A stretch of DNA of 38,476 bases, from positions 1 to 38,476 of the forward strand of contig JAGOJH010000019.1 in the NCBI GenBank assembly GCA_017995215.1, read 5' to 3'. Shown here piece after piece: positions 9,691 to 18,074 of the stretch. Position numbers and translations under genes: made by a program. The DNA is from Thermoclostridium sp. (lineage in GTDB: Bacteria > Bacillota > Clostridia > DSM-8532). The notes beneath the pieces were generated by a model. That model worked only from the letters and a program-made list of their open reading frames with translations. It was not told the DNA's origin and did not search any database. How positions within the stretch are numbered: the first letter of the stretch is position 1; the number at the start of each line of letters is the position of its first letter.

Positions 9691-10230
9691 ATGATTTTAT
9701 CTGATAAAACCATTATTACAATGCTGAATGATGGAGCTCTAAAAATTTCACCTTTGAATAAAGAGCAAATACAACCTGCCAGTGTGGATGTTAGACTTGG
9801 TGATACCTTTAGTATCGTAGAAGATTCACATGCAGGTATTATTACGTTAGAAAACGAGATAAATTATAAGACCATAAAAACGGATACCTATGTTTTACTT
9901 CCGGGACAATTTGTACTTGCTACTACAATGGAGTATTTTAGTTTGCCAAATGATTTGACTGCATTTGTTGAAGGAAGAAGCTCATTGGGAAGAATGGGGC
10001 TGTTTATTCAAAATGCAGGGTGGGTTGATCCTGGATTCAATGGGGAAATCACTCTCGAACTATATAATGCCAATCGTTGTGCGATAGAACTAAAGGCTGG
10101 TCGAAGAATTGGACAGCTTGTTTTTGCTAAAATGGACAATGCTGCCTTGAATCCTTATAAAGGTAAATATCAAGGACAAAAAGGTGCAACTGGGTCAAGA
10201 GTGTTTCTAGATAATGAAGTGAATGTGTAA
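9691..10230 (+). CDS. dcd: dCTP deaminase, possibly bifunctional with dUTPase activity
   Basis: A 179-residue trimeric nucleotide enzyme that deaminates dCTP in the route to dTMP. Family motifs are [42 protein letters not shown] (with the catalytic Glu) and GQKGATGSR at the C-terminus. The AGW-x-DPGF form resembles the bifunctional dCTP deaminase/dUTPases of archaea and mycobacteria rather than the E. coli HRIDPGW form, so it may yield dUMP directly; that is inference from memory. The ribosome site AGGAGGG is 5 bases before ATG 9691. The length is normal. It is preceded by the GrpB remnant; bases 10231-10396 after it show no gene. Confidence 0.92.
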   Translation: MILSDKTIITMLNDGALKISPLNKEQIQPASVDVRLGDTFSIVEDSHAGIITLENEINYKTIKTDTYVLLPGQFVLATTMEYFSLPNDLTAFVEGRSSLGRMGLFIQNAGWVDPGFNGEITLELYNANRCAIELKAGRRIGQLVFAKMDNAALNPYKGKYQGQKGATGSRVFLDNEVNV

Positions 10231-10396
10231 TACGTCTACCTAAATAAATAATATAACCTTTTTGAAAAAAGAAATTACGCCGCAATATGACGCTTCTGTG
10301 AATGCAATTTTTAGACAAGAATCCATCCATTGAACACATATGCGGAAAGTACAAATCCTTGATCAATACCGTGAGTGTGAAACATAGAGGAGAAGA

Positions 10397-10912
10397 ATGA
10401 TGGGAATAAAAAACATTGAAACCGACAGACTTATCATCATCCCAATAACATATTCAATCATGCGTTCAATCTTAAACGGTGACAATACGGAACTTGATAA
10501 ATTGGGTGTTAAGACCAATGGAAGGTGGCCGCTTCAGGATACTTTGGACATCTTGAATTTCTTGAAGGATAGCATACCGAAAAACAATGTAGTAAGTGGA
10601 TTTGACGTTTGGATGCTGGTCAAAAAAGAAGGTATGTGCGTTATTGGAGATGCCGGCTTTAAGGGTCAGCCGGATGAAAACGGCAGGGTTGAAGTAGGCT
10701 TTGGCCTCATAGAAGAGGAGCAGAGAAAAGGGTTTGGCTATGAAGCGGCAAGCGCACTCATCGAGTGGGCTTCACACCAGGCAAATGTGAAGACAATAGC
10801 GGCCGGCTGCCTGATTGGAAACATTGGTTCCATAAGGGTTTTGAAAAAATGTGGGATGAGCGAGACAAGCAGGGATAACGATTTTATTTATTGGGAGAAA
10901 AAAATAGTTTAG
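10397..10912 (+). CDS. GNAT N-acetyltransferase, RimJ/RimL type
   Basis: A 171-residue acetyl-CoA-dependent transferase. It opens ETDRLIIIPITYSIM, typical of the RimJ/RimL/Acetyltransf_3 group, and has the strand-plus-motif-A segment VEVGFGLIEEEQRKGFGYEAA (Q/R-x2-G-x-G/A for acetyl-CoA pyrophosphate) and the C-terminal GNIGSIRVLKKCGM segment common to the family. AGAGGAG precedes two adjacent ATG codons (10397 and 10400); the first is used here. The acceptor (protein N-terminus, antibiotic or metabolite) is unknown. It stands alone, with 84 bases before the next gene. Confidence 0.88.
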   Translation: MMGIKNIETDRLIIIPITYSIMRSILNGDNTELDKLGVKTNGRWPLQDTLDILNFLKDSIPKNNVVSGFDVWMLVKKEGMCVIGDAGFKGQPDENGRVEVGFGLIEEEQRKGFGYEAASALIEWASHQANVKTIAAGCLIGNIGSIRVLKKCGMSETSRDNDFIYWEKKIV

Positions 10913-10996
10913 CATCATGCAAAGGATCAGCCTGATACGCCGGATATCATAACCGATTGATGGAGCTGGGTTAAAAAGCAGAGGAGGTAAAAATTT

Positions 10997-11536
10997 ATGA
11001 GTATCACATTTGAACAGGACTCAAGAAAAGAAGTATTGATGGACGTAGCAAAGAAAATGATGGCTGCTGCCAGAACTGCGCCTAAGGGAAAAGGAATTGA
11101 TAACCTGATTATTGCAGCTGCAGATAAGGAAACGATAGAGGCAATAGCAGATAAAATGAAGCAAATGGTTCAGGAAGGGATTGCACCCGAGTTTTTTGTT
11201 CGCGATGCAAATAATATTCTGGCATCGGATGCACTGGTATTAATCGGTACGAAAATCAGACCGATGGGCTTGAAAAGCTGTGGATTGTGCGGCTTTGAAA
11301 ACTGTGAGGAAAAAAACAGGTATCCGAAGCATCCGTGCAGCTTCAATACAGGTGATTTAGGCATCGCAATAGGCTCAGCGGTAAGCATCGCCGGTGATGC
11401 AAGGGTAGATAACAGAATTATGTTTTCTGTGGGGAAAGCTGTAAAGGAAATGAAGCTGTTGGGTGAGGATGCTGAAATCATCTATGGAATACCCTTGAGT
11501 GCGACCGGGAAAAGCCCGTTTTTCGACCGAAAATAG
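10997..11536 (+). CDS. DUF2148 Fe-S (ferredoxin-domain) protein
   Basis: A 179-residue soluble protein of the DUF2148 family. The Cys motif C95-x2-C98-x4-C103-x10-C114 (GLKSCGLCGFENCEE, HPCSF) should bind one [4Fe-4S] cluster. The following DLGIAIGSAVSIAGD segment is the family signature. The function is unknown; from memory it occurs in anaerobes, often near hydrogenase or other Fe-S genes, which fits the H-cluster protein 347 bases downstream. GAGGAGG lies about 7 bases before ATG 10997. An AT-rich hairpin follows the stop (AAAATAGC and GCTATTTT arms around 11530-11572), so it may not be cotranscribed with that neighbour. Confidence 0.85.
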   Translation: MSITFEQDSRKEVLMDVAKKMMAAARTAPKGKGIDNLIIAAADKETIEAIADKMKQMVQEGIAPEFFVRDANNILASDALVLIGTKIRPMGLKSCGLCGFENCEEKNRYPKHPCSFNTGDLGIAIGSAVSIAGDARVDNRIMFSVGKAVKEMKLLGEDAEIIYGIPLSATGKSPFFDRK

Positions 11537-11572
11537 CAGGTGATGGTTTACAAAAAATTGTAAAGCTATTTT
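11530..11572 (+). terminator. AT-rich hairpin after the DUF2148 gene
   Basis: Outer arms AAAATAGC and GCTATTTT and an inner 7-bp stem, TTTACAA (11547-11553) with TTGTAAA (11558-11564), follow the stop codon, which lies in the outer arm. The 3' arm ends in TTTT. The low GC content makes a strong terminator uncertain. Confidence 0.4.
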
Positions 11573-11640
11573 GGATCATCCATCAAAGCGTACCAACCCG
11601 GAAGGTTTACAAAAAAGGTAACTTGCGGAGGTGCTACATT

Positions 11641-11733
11641 ATGAAAGACTTTATCAGGAAGGACTTAACTTATTCACTTTGCGGGTGCTTAAGCTCCACA
11701 GAAAGCCAGTATAATATTATGTACTCCTCATAG
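11641..11733 (+). pseudogene. DUF3795 protein stub (first about 15 codons)
   Basis: ATG 11641 has a good GGAGG upstream (GCGGAGGTGCTACATT). It starts MKDFIRKDLTYSLCG, matching the conserved start of DUF3795 zinc/Fe-S proteins (usually continuing LCGLNCGLCPM). After CG the sequence changes to CLSSTESQYNIMYSS and stops after 30 codons. I read this as a 5' remnant left by a deletion. The region 11537-11882 otherwise holds a 13-base direct repeat (GGTTTACAAAAAA at 11545 and 11604) and AT-rich leader DNA with no further gene. Confidence 0.5.
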
Positions 11734-11882
11734 TTTCCATCCAGTTTGACATCCAAAAAAATTGTGTCATAAAATGTTTTTAATAGTCAATTTATGTGGT
11801 ATATATTTTCTATTAATATTGGGCTTAGAGATACCTCTTTTGTTATTTATGTTTCCTAACATTTACTTTTGGAGGTCAGACT

Positions 11883-13874
11883 GTGAAAAAACTTACTAAG
11901 GTTATTGATGTTATTCAGGAAAAATGCGTTAATTGCCATGCCTGCATTGCTGTTTGCCCGATTAAATTCTGTAATGACGGAGCCCAGGACTTTGTAAATA
12001 TTGATGAAAATTCTTGCATAGGCTGTGGGGAATGCATTAAAGTATGCACTCATGAGGCGAGAATAGGCTTGGATGATTTTGACGAGTTCATGGATGCAGT
12101 AAGAACACAGAAAGAAATAGTAGCAATAGCGTCACCAGCCGTAGCATCAAACTTTCCTGATCACTATCTGAATTTAAATGGATGGCTAAGGAGTCTGGGT
12201 GTTGAAGCTGTTTTTGATGTCAGCTTCGGGGCTGAACTCACCATAAAATCATATGTAAATTATATCAAGGAGAAAAATCCTAAGGTATTAATATCACAGC
12301 CTTGTCCGGCAATCGTTTCATATATTGAGATCCACAAGCCTGAGCTGTTGGAATATCTGGCTCCTGCTGACAGTCCGATGCTTCACACCATGAAAATGAT
12401 AAAAGAGTATTATCCGCAATACAAGAACCACAAGATTGCTGTGATATCACCTTGTTATGCCAAAAGGCGCGAATTTGACTCAACCGGAATCGGAGATTTT
12501 AATGTTACTTATAAATCCCTTGATAAATATTTTAAAAGCAAAAATATAAAACTGTCGTCTTTTGATAAGCTGCCATATGACAATAAACCCGCAGAGAGGG
12601 CGGTGCTTTTTTCAACTCCCGGCGGATTGCTGCGCACGGCTATGAGAGATGTAACGGGAATAGAAAACAAAGCCAGAAAAATAGAAGGGGCTGAACAAAT
12701 TTACGATTATTTGGGAGAGCTTCCCGAAAAAATTAAAGAGGGGTATGCGCCTCTTCTGATAGACTGCCTTAATTGTTCACTGGGATGCAACGGAGGAGCA
12801 GGAACCCTGAACATTGGTAAACATGTTGATGAAATTGAAGCCTATATTGAAAGACGAAATAACGAAATGCAAAAGCTCTACTTTAAGAAAGGATTAAAGT
12901 TAGGCAAGACTAATCTTAGTAAGCTTAGAAAAACAATAAATACATATTGGAAGAAGGGTCTGTATGAGAGAAAATACCAGGATTTATCAGATAATAAAAA
13001 ATGGGATATTCCTAATAAGACAGAGCTTTCTGAGATATATAAAAAAATGGGTAAGTTTTATGACAGTGATATAAAAAACTGCAGAAGCTGCGGATATAAC
13101 AGCTGTGAGCTGATGGCAAGGGCTATCTTCAATGGTTTAAATAAACCTGAAAACTGCCATTGGTACCAGCATAAGGTCATTGAAGATGAACAAAAGGAGA
13201 TAATAAAGCAGAAAGAATCTACAGAAGAGATTACAAAGATTGTTTATAACTTATTGGATCAAAACAGAACCAAGGTAGCGGAGAATAACCAGCAAATTCA
13301 TGATATAGCCAGGATGATAGAGCTTCTACAGGTTTCAAACGATAGTATCGTTGAAAAGGTCGAGGAGAATACTAAAAACACCATCATGTCCCAGGATATG
13401 CTTGGAGAGGTGAATGAACATCTTACGAAAACTACTATAAAACTGGAACAGCTTCAGGATATAGTTGCTGCTATCGAGAATATATCAAGTCAAATAAACC
13501 TACTGGCTTTGAATGCCTCCATAGAAGCATCCAGGGCTGGCGAAGCGGGAAGAGGCTTTACTGTAGTTGCACAGGAAGTAAGAAAGCTTGCAGTTGAAAG
13601 TCGTCAGGAAGCAATGAAAATCTCGCCCTTTGCTGACGAGTTCAGACAGGAGTATGAAAATATTGTCAGCAGAATAAACAATGTATTTGCAGCTTTTGAG
13701 AAATTATCAAGAAATACTACGGAGGTCTTGGCTTCGGCCCAGGAGATTTCTTCATCAACAACACAAATTAGTAGTGACATCAATGTTTCTGCCAATGAGT
13801 ATGAAAAATTCGCCAGGGAAGAAATGGTGCAGATGAGCCAAATAAATGAAAAAATTAAAGATATTCTGATCTAA
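11883..13874 (+). CDS. Sensory [FeFe]-hydrogenase fused to a chemoreceptor signalling domain
   Basis: A 663-residue soluble protein. Domains: two [4Fe-4S] ferredoxin motifs (residues 15-60, [12 protein letters not shown] and [11 protein letters not shown]); an [FeFe]-hydrogenase large-subunit domain (about 75-325); a four-Cys Fe-S domain (C400, C403, C408, C425); and an MCP signalling helix pair (about 450-663) with tip [22 protein letters not shown]. The H-cluster Cys are C141 (SQPCPAI), C191 (SPCYAK), C298 and C302 ([12 protein letters not shown]). The first Cys of the usual TSCCP loop is Pro, removing the proton-relay thiol, as expected for a sensor rather than a turnover enzyme. There are no membrane helices, so it should be a cytoplasmic receptor talking to CheW/CheA. 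It most resembles chemotactic group C hydrogenases. GTG is the start codon; GGAGG lies 7 bases upstream. No che genes are nearby. Confidence 0.88.
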   Translation: MKKLTKVIDVIQEKCVNCHACIAVCPIKFCNDGAQDFVNIDENSCIGCGECIKVCTHEARIGLDDFDEFMDAVRTQKEIVAIASPAVASNFPDHYLNLNGWLRSLGVEAVFDVSFGAELTIKSYVNYIKEKNPKVLISQPCPAIVSYIEIHKPELLEYLAPADSPMLHTMKMIKEYYPQYKNHKIAVISPCYAKRREFDSTGIGDFNVTYKSLDKYFKSKNIKLSSFDKLPYDNKPAERAVLFSTPGGLLRTAMRDVTGIENKARKIEGAEQIYDYLGELPEKIKEGYAPLLIDCLNCSLGCNGGAGTLNIGKHVDEIEAYIERRNNEMQKLYFKKGLKLGKTNLSKLRKTINTYWKKGLYERKYQDLSDNKKWDIPNKTELSEIYKKMGKFYDSDIKNCRSCGYNSCELMARAIFNGLNKPENCHWYQHKVIEDEQKEIIKQKESTEEITKIVYNLLDQNRTKVAENNQQIHDIARMIELLQVSNDSIVEKVEENTKNTIMSQDMLGEVNEHLTKTTIKLEQLQDIVAAIENISSQINLLALNASIEASRAGEAGRGFTVVAQEVRKLAVESRQEAMKISPFADEFRQEYENIVSRINNVFAAFEKLSRNTTEVLASAQEISSSTTQISSDINVSANEYEKFAREEMVQMSQINEKIKDILI

Positions 13875-13893
13875 AAACGTTAAACAAGCTGTC

Positions 13894-14004
13894 AGGTACC
13901 TGTCCCCTTTGGATGACCCCTTTAGCTCATGGGGAAAGGTACCTGCCCTCTCTGGTATGGGCAAAAGGTACCTTTCCCCTCCTGGTACCTGGACCAAAGG
14001 TACC
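13894..14004. repeat. GGTACC palindrome cluster between convergent genes
   Basis: Five GGTACC sites in 110 bases (13895, 13938, 13967, 13984, 13999). A 14-bp perfect inverted repeat, GGGGAAAGGTACCT (13931-13944) and AGGTACCTTTCCCC (13966-13979), extends inward through GCCC/GGGC. The block separates the plus-strand hydrogenase-like gene from the minus-strand glgP and may end transcription from both sides. The 13-mer AGGTACCTGTCCC at 13894-13906 recurs exactly at 37861-37873, so this is a dispersed repeat. Confidence 0.75.
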
Positions 14005-14017
14005 TCCCCTCTGGCAC

Positions 14018-16369
14018 TCATAATTTCCATATATCCCAGGCATACTCCCTTATGGTTCTGTCGCTGGAGAAATATCCGCTGTTCGCAATATTCACAAGGC
14101 ATTTCCTTGCGAATTCCTCTCGATCATTATAATCTTTATTCACTCTCAATTTTGCCTCAATATAATCCGGCAAATCAAGCAGAATATAATAGTGGTCGGG
14201 TTTGTGCCAGCTGGCGCCTTCCAGTATGGAGTCATAGAGTTCTTGAAACATGCCGGTACCTTCATCGGAAAAAGTGCCATCTATCAAAGTATCCAGAACC
14301 TTCTGAACAACCGGGTTGCTTCTATAGATTTTTTTCGGGTTATAGCTGTCCTTCACCTTTTCGATATCTTCAACCTTTGCCCCAAAGATATAGTTGTTCT
14401 CAAGGCCAGCCTTCTCAACAATCTCAACGTTCGCTCCGTCAAGGGTTCCAAGAGTGACTGCACCGTTCAGCATGAACTTCATATTGGAGGTGCCTGAAGC
14501 CTCGGTCCCCGCTGTCGAAATCTGCTCGGATATATCTGCGGCAGGAATCAGCTTCTCTGCATAAGACACATTATAATTTGTAACAAAATGCACGAACAGC
14601 TTGTCTTTTGTATCCGGATCCTGGTTTACCAGTTTCGCGATCTCATTGATATATTTGATAATGCCCTTTGCACGATAATAGCCCGGTGCTGCTTTCGCCC
14701 CGAAAATGTAGGCTGTCGGGGTGAAATCCTTGATGGTGCCGTCTTTAATGCCATAGTATATAGCCAATATGGAGAATGCATTCATCAACTGGCGCTTATA
14801 TTCATGAAGCCTCTTAATTTGAATATCAAAGATAAAGGTCGGATCAATCCGGACATTCTCCTTTTTATAGATATAGTCGGACAATACCTGTTTATTTATG
14901 TTCTTTACCCTGTTCAGGGCAGATAACACAGTGCTGTTGTCTTTAAAACGATTGAGGTCCTGAAGGCATTCAAGGTTCTTATCAAAATCGTTGATACCCA
15001 GGCTTTGCAAATAACTGCAAAGCTGCCGGTTGCATATTCCCAGCCAGCGCCGCTGTGTAATGCCATTGGTTTTGTTCTGAAACCTTTCGGGGTAAACCGA
15101 ATACCAGTTCTTTAAGGCATCCTTTTTTAGAATGTCTGTATGTATTCTGGCAACGCCATTCGTTGAGAAGGTGGCATAAATGGCTAACCGCGCCATATGA
15201 ATCATGCCATCATCAATGATTCTATAGGTTGCTATTTCATCCTTGCCGAGCCCCTTTTTGCCAAGCTCCCTTTTTAACTGGTGGTTCATCTGAACAACAA
15301 CAGGGTAAACCTGGGGCAATACTTTCTTGAAAAGCCTCAGGCTCCACTTCTCCAGTGCCTCTGCCATGATAGTATGGTTGGTATAGGCGAAAGTGGCCTG
15401 CGCTATTGAAAAAGCGGACTCAAAAGAGATTCCGTAATCGGTGGTCAGAATGCGTATCAACTCCGGAATGGCGACGGTAGGATGTGTATCGTTCAGCTGA
15501 ATCGCATTGTATAGAGGAAATTTCTCAAACTCCGTGCCATGCTTTTTCACAAACTTGCGGACACAATCCTGAACAGAAGCGCTGGACATGAAATATTGCT
15601 GCTTCAGACGCAAAATCTTTCCTTTGTTTTTATCGTCATTCGGGTAAAGGACCATGCAGAGATTGTCGGCCTCATTCTTCTCTTTCACTGACTTTTCATA
15701 TTTTTGCGCATTAAAATCGAGAAAGCTGAAATCCTCGATGGGCTCGCTTTGCCATAGCCTCAGCGTGTTTACGGTTTTTGTTTCAAAGCCGATAATGGGC
15801 ATGTCATAGGGCACTGCATAAACCAGGCTGTCTCCAAAAGCAACAGTTACTTTTTCATCCTCCCGGCGAACGGACCAGGGGTCACCGTATTGCTGCCAAT
15901 CGTCCTTGGTCTCCACCTGAAAACCGTTTTCGAATTTCTGCTTGAACAATCCGTATTTATAACGGATGCCATAGCCGTTTACCGGCAGATCGCAGGTAGC
16001 AGCACTGTCCAGGAAACAGGCTGCAAGACGGCCCAACCCGCCGTTACCCAGCGCATCGTCCTCGATCTGCTCTAAACTGGTGAGATCTACATCCCGCGAT
16101 TGCAGGACCCCTTTCATTTCCGTCAAAACACCCAGGGCATGCAGGTTATTGTAAAAAGCCCTGCCCATCAAAAATTCGGCAGATATGTAATAAGCCTGCT
16201 TCCTGTTATCATTTTTTTGTACATTATCCTGCCACTGAGGCCATATATGCGTCACAGCAGCCCGTGATATCGCATAATTCAGCTGTGTACCCGTTGCTTT
16301 CTCAAGGCTGGTAAAAAATTGAGCTGCTAAAATATTCTCAGCTGTTTTCAGTAGTTTATACATTTCCAT
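14018..16369 (-). CDS. glgP: Glycogen/starch (maltodextrin) phosphorylase, GT35
   Basis: A 783-residue PLP enzyme that phosphorolyses alpha-1,4-glucans to glucose-1-phosphate in the cytoplasm. Landmarks are EDDALGNGGLGRLAACFLDS, NGYGIRYKYGLF, QLNDTHP, DIQIKRLHEYKRQ, FGAKAAPGY, and EASGTSNMKFMLNGA with the PLP-binding Lys at K631. The length is typical for bacterial phosphorylases. ATG 16369 has AAAGG about 8 bases upstream. It is the last gene of the maltodextrin cluster, 71 bases after malQ, so it would act on dextrins lengthened by MalQ or imported by MalEFG, and perhaps on stored glycogen. The GGTACC repeat follows its stop. Confidence 0.95.
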   Translation of the reverse strand: MEMYKLLKTAENILAAQFFTSLEKATGTQLNYAISRAAVTHIWPQWQDNVQKNDNRKQAYYISAEFLMGRAFYNNLHALGVLTEMKGVLQSRDVDLTSLEQIEDDALGNGGLGRLAACFLDSAATCDLPVNGYGIRYKYGLFKQKFENGFQVETKDDWQQYGDPWSVRREDEKVTVAFGDSLVYAVPYDMPIIGFETKTVNTLRLWQSEPIEDFSFLDFNAQKYEKSVKEKNEADNLCMVLYPNDDKNKGKILRLKQQYFMSSASVQDCVRKFVKKHGTEFEKFPLYNAIQLNDTHPTVAIPELIRILTTDYGISFESAFSIAQATFAYTNHTIMAEALEKWSLRLFKKVLPQVYPVVVQMNHQLKRELGKKGLGKDEIATYRIIDDGMIHMARLAIYATFSTNGVARIHTDILKKDALKNWYSVYPERFQNKTNGITQRRWLGICNRQLCSYLQSLGINDFDKNLECLQDLNRFKDNSTVLSALNRVKNINKQVLSDYIYKKENVRIDPTFIFDIQIKRLHEYKRQLMNAFSILAIYYGIKDGTIKDFTPTAYIFGAKAAPGYYRAKGIIKYINEIAKLVNQDPDTKDKLFVHFVTNYNVSYAEKLIPAADISEQISTAGTEASGTSNMKFMLNGAVTLGTLDGANVEIVEKAGLENNYIFGAKVEDIEKVKDSYNPKKIYRSNPVVQKVLDTLIDGTFSDEGTGMFQELYDSILEGASWHKPDHYYILLDLPDYIEAKLRVNKDYNDREEFARKCLVNIANSGYFSSDRTIREYAWDIWKL

Positions 16370-16440
16370 ATAAGTTAAACCTTTCTGTATTCATCAAATT
16401 TTGAAGGTCGCCACTCTATCAGTGCGGGTTCCTTGTTCTT

Positions 16441-17925
16441 TCATGAGCGGAAATAGGTGTCGGTGATCTTTGCGATCTGCTTTTGTACAGACTTTTTGAA
16501 CTGGCCCTTATTCAGCCTCCATTTCCAGTTATCTCCCACTGTGGAAGGAATGTTTATTCTCGCTTCTGCGCCAAGGACAAGGTAGTCCTGAATGGGTACG
16601 ACAACAAGATCGGCAACACTTTGAACCACTGTGAGGATGATGTCGTAAACAGGGTTCCTGCCACTGACACGGCAATACCGCCGCAGCGAGCTCTTATCCT
16701 TTCTCGACAGCCCTTTGTACCATTCAAGCAAAGTGGCATTATCGTGGGTTCCCGTATAGGCCACGCTTCTTTGCAGGTAATGATGGGGCAGGTTATCGCT
16801 GTCATGACCGTTATCAAAACCAAACTGAATCACTTTCATTCCCGGGTAACGGGTTTCTTCCAGAAGCGCATGAAGGCTTTCGGTCTGAATGCCCAAATCC
16901 TCAGCAATAATGTCGACATGCCCCAGCTGCTTTTCAATTTGTATGAATAAATCAATCCCCGGGCCTTTACACCATTGCCCGTTTACAGCGGTTTTTTCAT
17001 TGTAGGGCACCGCCCAAAAGCCATCAAAACCCTTAAAATGGTCGATTCTAATGGTATCATACAGCTTTGCAGCATACTCTATTCTTTTTATCCACCAGCT
17101 GTAGTGATCCTTCCCATGCCTTTCCCAATGATAAAGCGGGTTTCCCCAAAGCTGTCCGGTTTTTGAAAAATAATCGGGCGGAACGCCTGCAACACGAATG
17201 GGGTTTAAGCTTTCATCAAGCAGAAACAAGGAGGGATCCCCCCAGACATCAGCGCTGTCCATGGCAACATAAATGGGGATGTCACCGATGATCTTAATTC
17301 CTTTTTTGTTGGCGTATTCCTTTAATGCGTTCCATTGCTTTGTAAAGTGGAATTGCAGAAAGCGATGAAACTCAATTTCATTGCTCATCTCTTCTGTGTA
17401 ACGTTTTATCGCATCAGGACGTCGGAACTTAATATCGTCATCCCATTCCAACCACGACACATCATGAAAACGGTTTTTCACGGCCATATAGAGGCAGTAA
17501 TTCTCCAGCCAGTAGGCGTTTTTCTTTGTAAACGCAGTATAATCGTTGTGATCGCGGTGCTTTGAATTTTTAAAAGCTTTTCTTAAAAGCGGATATCTTC
17601 CTGAACGCAGCTTCTCGTAATCAATCCTGTTGCTGTGATCACCAAAATCGACCCCCTCGCAGTCTTCCCTTGTTAACAGCCCCTCATCGATCAGTATGTT
17701 CAGATCAATGAAATAGGGGTTGCCTGCAAAGGTCGAAAAAGACTGGTATGGAGAGTCCCCGAAGCCCGTAGGGCACAGGGGGAGTATCTGCCAATATTTT
17801 TGCTTTGAAATTTTCAGGCTATCTACAAAATTGTATGCTTCCTTGCCAAAAGTACCAATACCGTAATCGGATGGTAAACTGAAAATCGGGAGCAGAATAC
17901 CACTTGCGCGCTTGTTCTGTTTCAT
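16441..17925 (-). CDS. malQ: 4-alpha-glucanotransferase (amylomaltase), GH77
   Basis: A 494-residue cytoplasmic enzyme that moves maltosyl units between dextrins and releases glucose, making longer chains for phosphorylase. GH77 signatures: RASGILLPIFSLPSDYGIGTFG at the N-terminus, SPYQSFSTFAGNPYFID, nucleophile D295 in RIDHFKGF, acid/base E342 in IIAEDLG, and stabiliser D395 in GTHDN. The normal length and all catalytic residues indicate activity. AGGCAGG precedes ATG 17925. It lies 149 bases downstream of the amylase gene on the same strand; no terminator was seen in that gap, so it is probably in the operon. Confidence 0.95.
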   Translation of the reverse strand: MKQNKRASGILLPIFSLPSDYGIGTFGKEAYNFVDSLKISKQKYWQILPLCPTGFGDSPYQSFSTFAGNPYFIDLNILIDEGLLTREDCEGVDFGDHSNRIDYEKLRSGRYPLLRKAFKNSKHRDHNDYTAFTKKNAYWLENYCLYMAVKNRFHDVSWLEWDDDIKFRRPDAIKRYTEEMSNEIEFHRFLQFHFTKQWNALKEYANKKGIKIIGDIPIYVAMDSADVWGDPSLFLLDESLNPIRVAGVPPDYFSKTGQLWGNPLYHWERHGKDHYSWWIKRIEYAAKLYDTIRIDHFKGFDGFWAVPYNEKTAVNGQWCKGPGIDLFIQIEKQLGHVDIIAEDLGIQTESLHALLEETRYPGMKVIQFGFDNGHDSDNLPHHYLQRSVAYTGTHDNATLLEWYKGLSRKDKSSLRRYCRVSGRNPVYDIILTVVQSVADLVVVPIQDYLVLGAEARINIPSTVGDNWKWRLNKGQFKKSVQKQIAKITDTYFRS

Positions 17926-18074
17926 AAAAACCTGCCTTTATTGCTGTTAATAATTCAGTGTAACATAAACCTGCATAACTTCTAAAGTGGGCTGCATCCA
18001 CAACCAAAAAGCGAACCTTACTACCGCTAGCCATCAGCTCCTGCTTTAGTCTGATGTCTTGCAGCTATAAGGGA

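Noticed and set aside
5390-11536. Integron cassette array (many small single genes on one strand)
   Set aside because: No integrase and no attC-like sites were seen between the genes; the xylosidase is in the opposite orientation.
13894-14004. Possible CRISPR array
   Set aside because: The GGTACC units have unequal spacing, are palindromic and lack uniform repeats and spacers; no cas genes are present.
13909-14457. 182-codon plus-strand frame across the GGTACC repeat
   Set aside because: Starts inside repeat DNA and runs antisense to glgP; composition is low-complexity and unlike a protein.
17819-18034. 71-codon minus-strand frame before malQ
   Set aside because: Overlaps the malQ start in another frame and shows no family resemblance, although a weak ribosome site exists.
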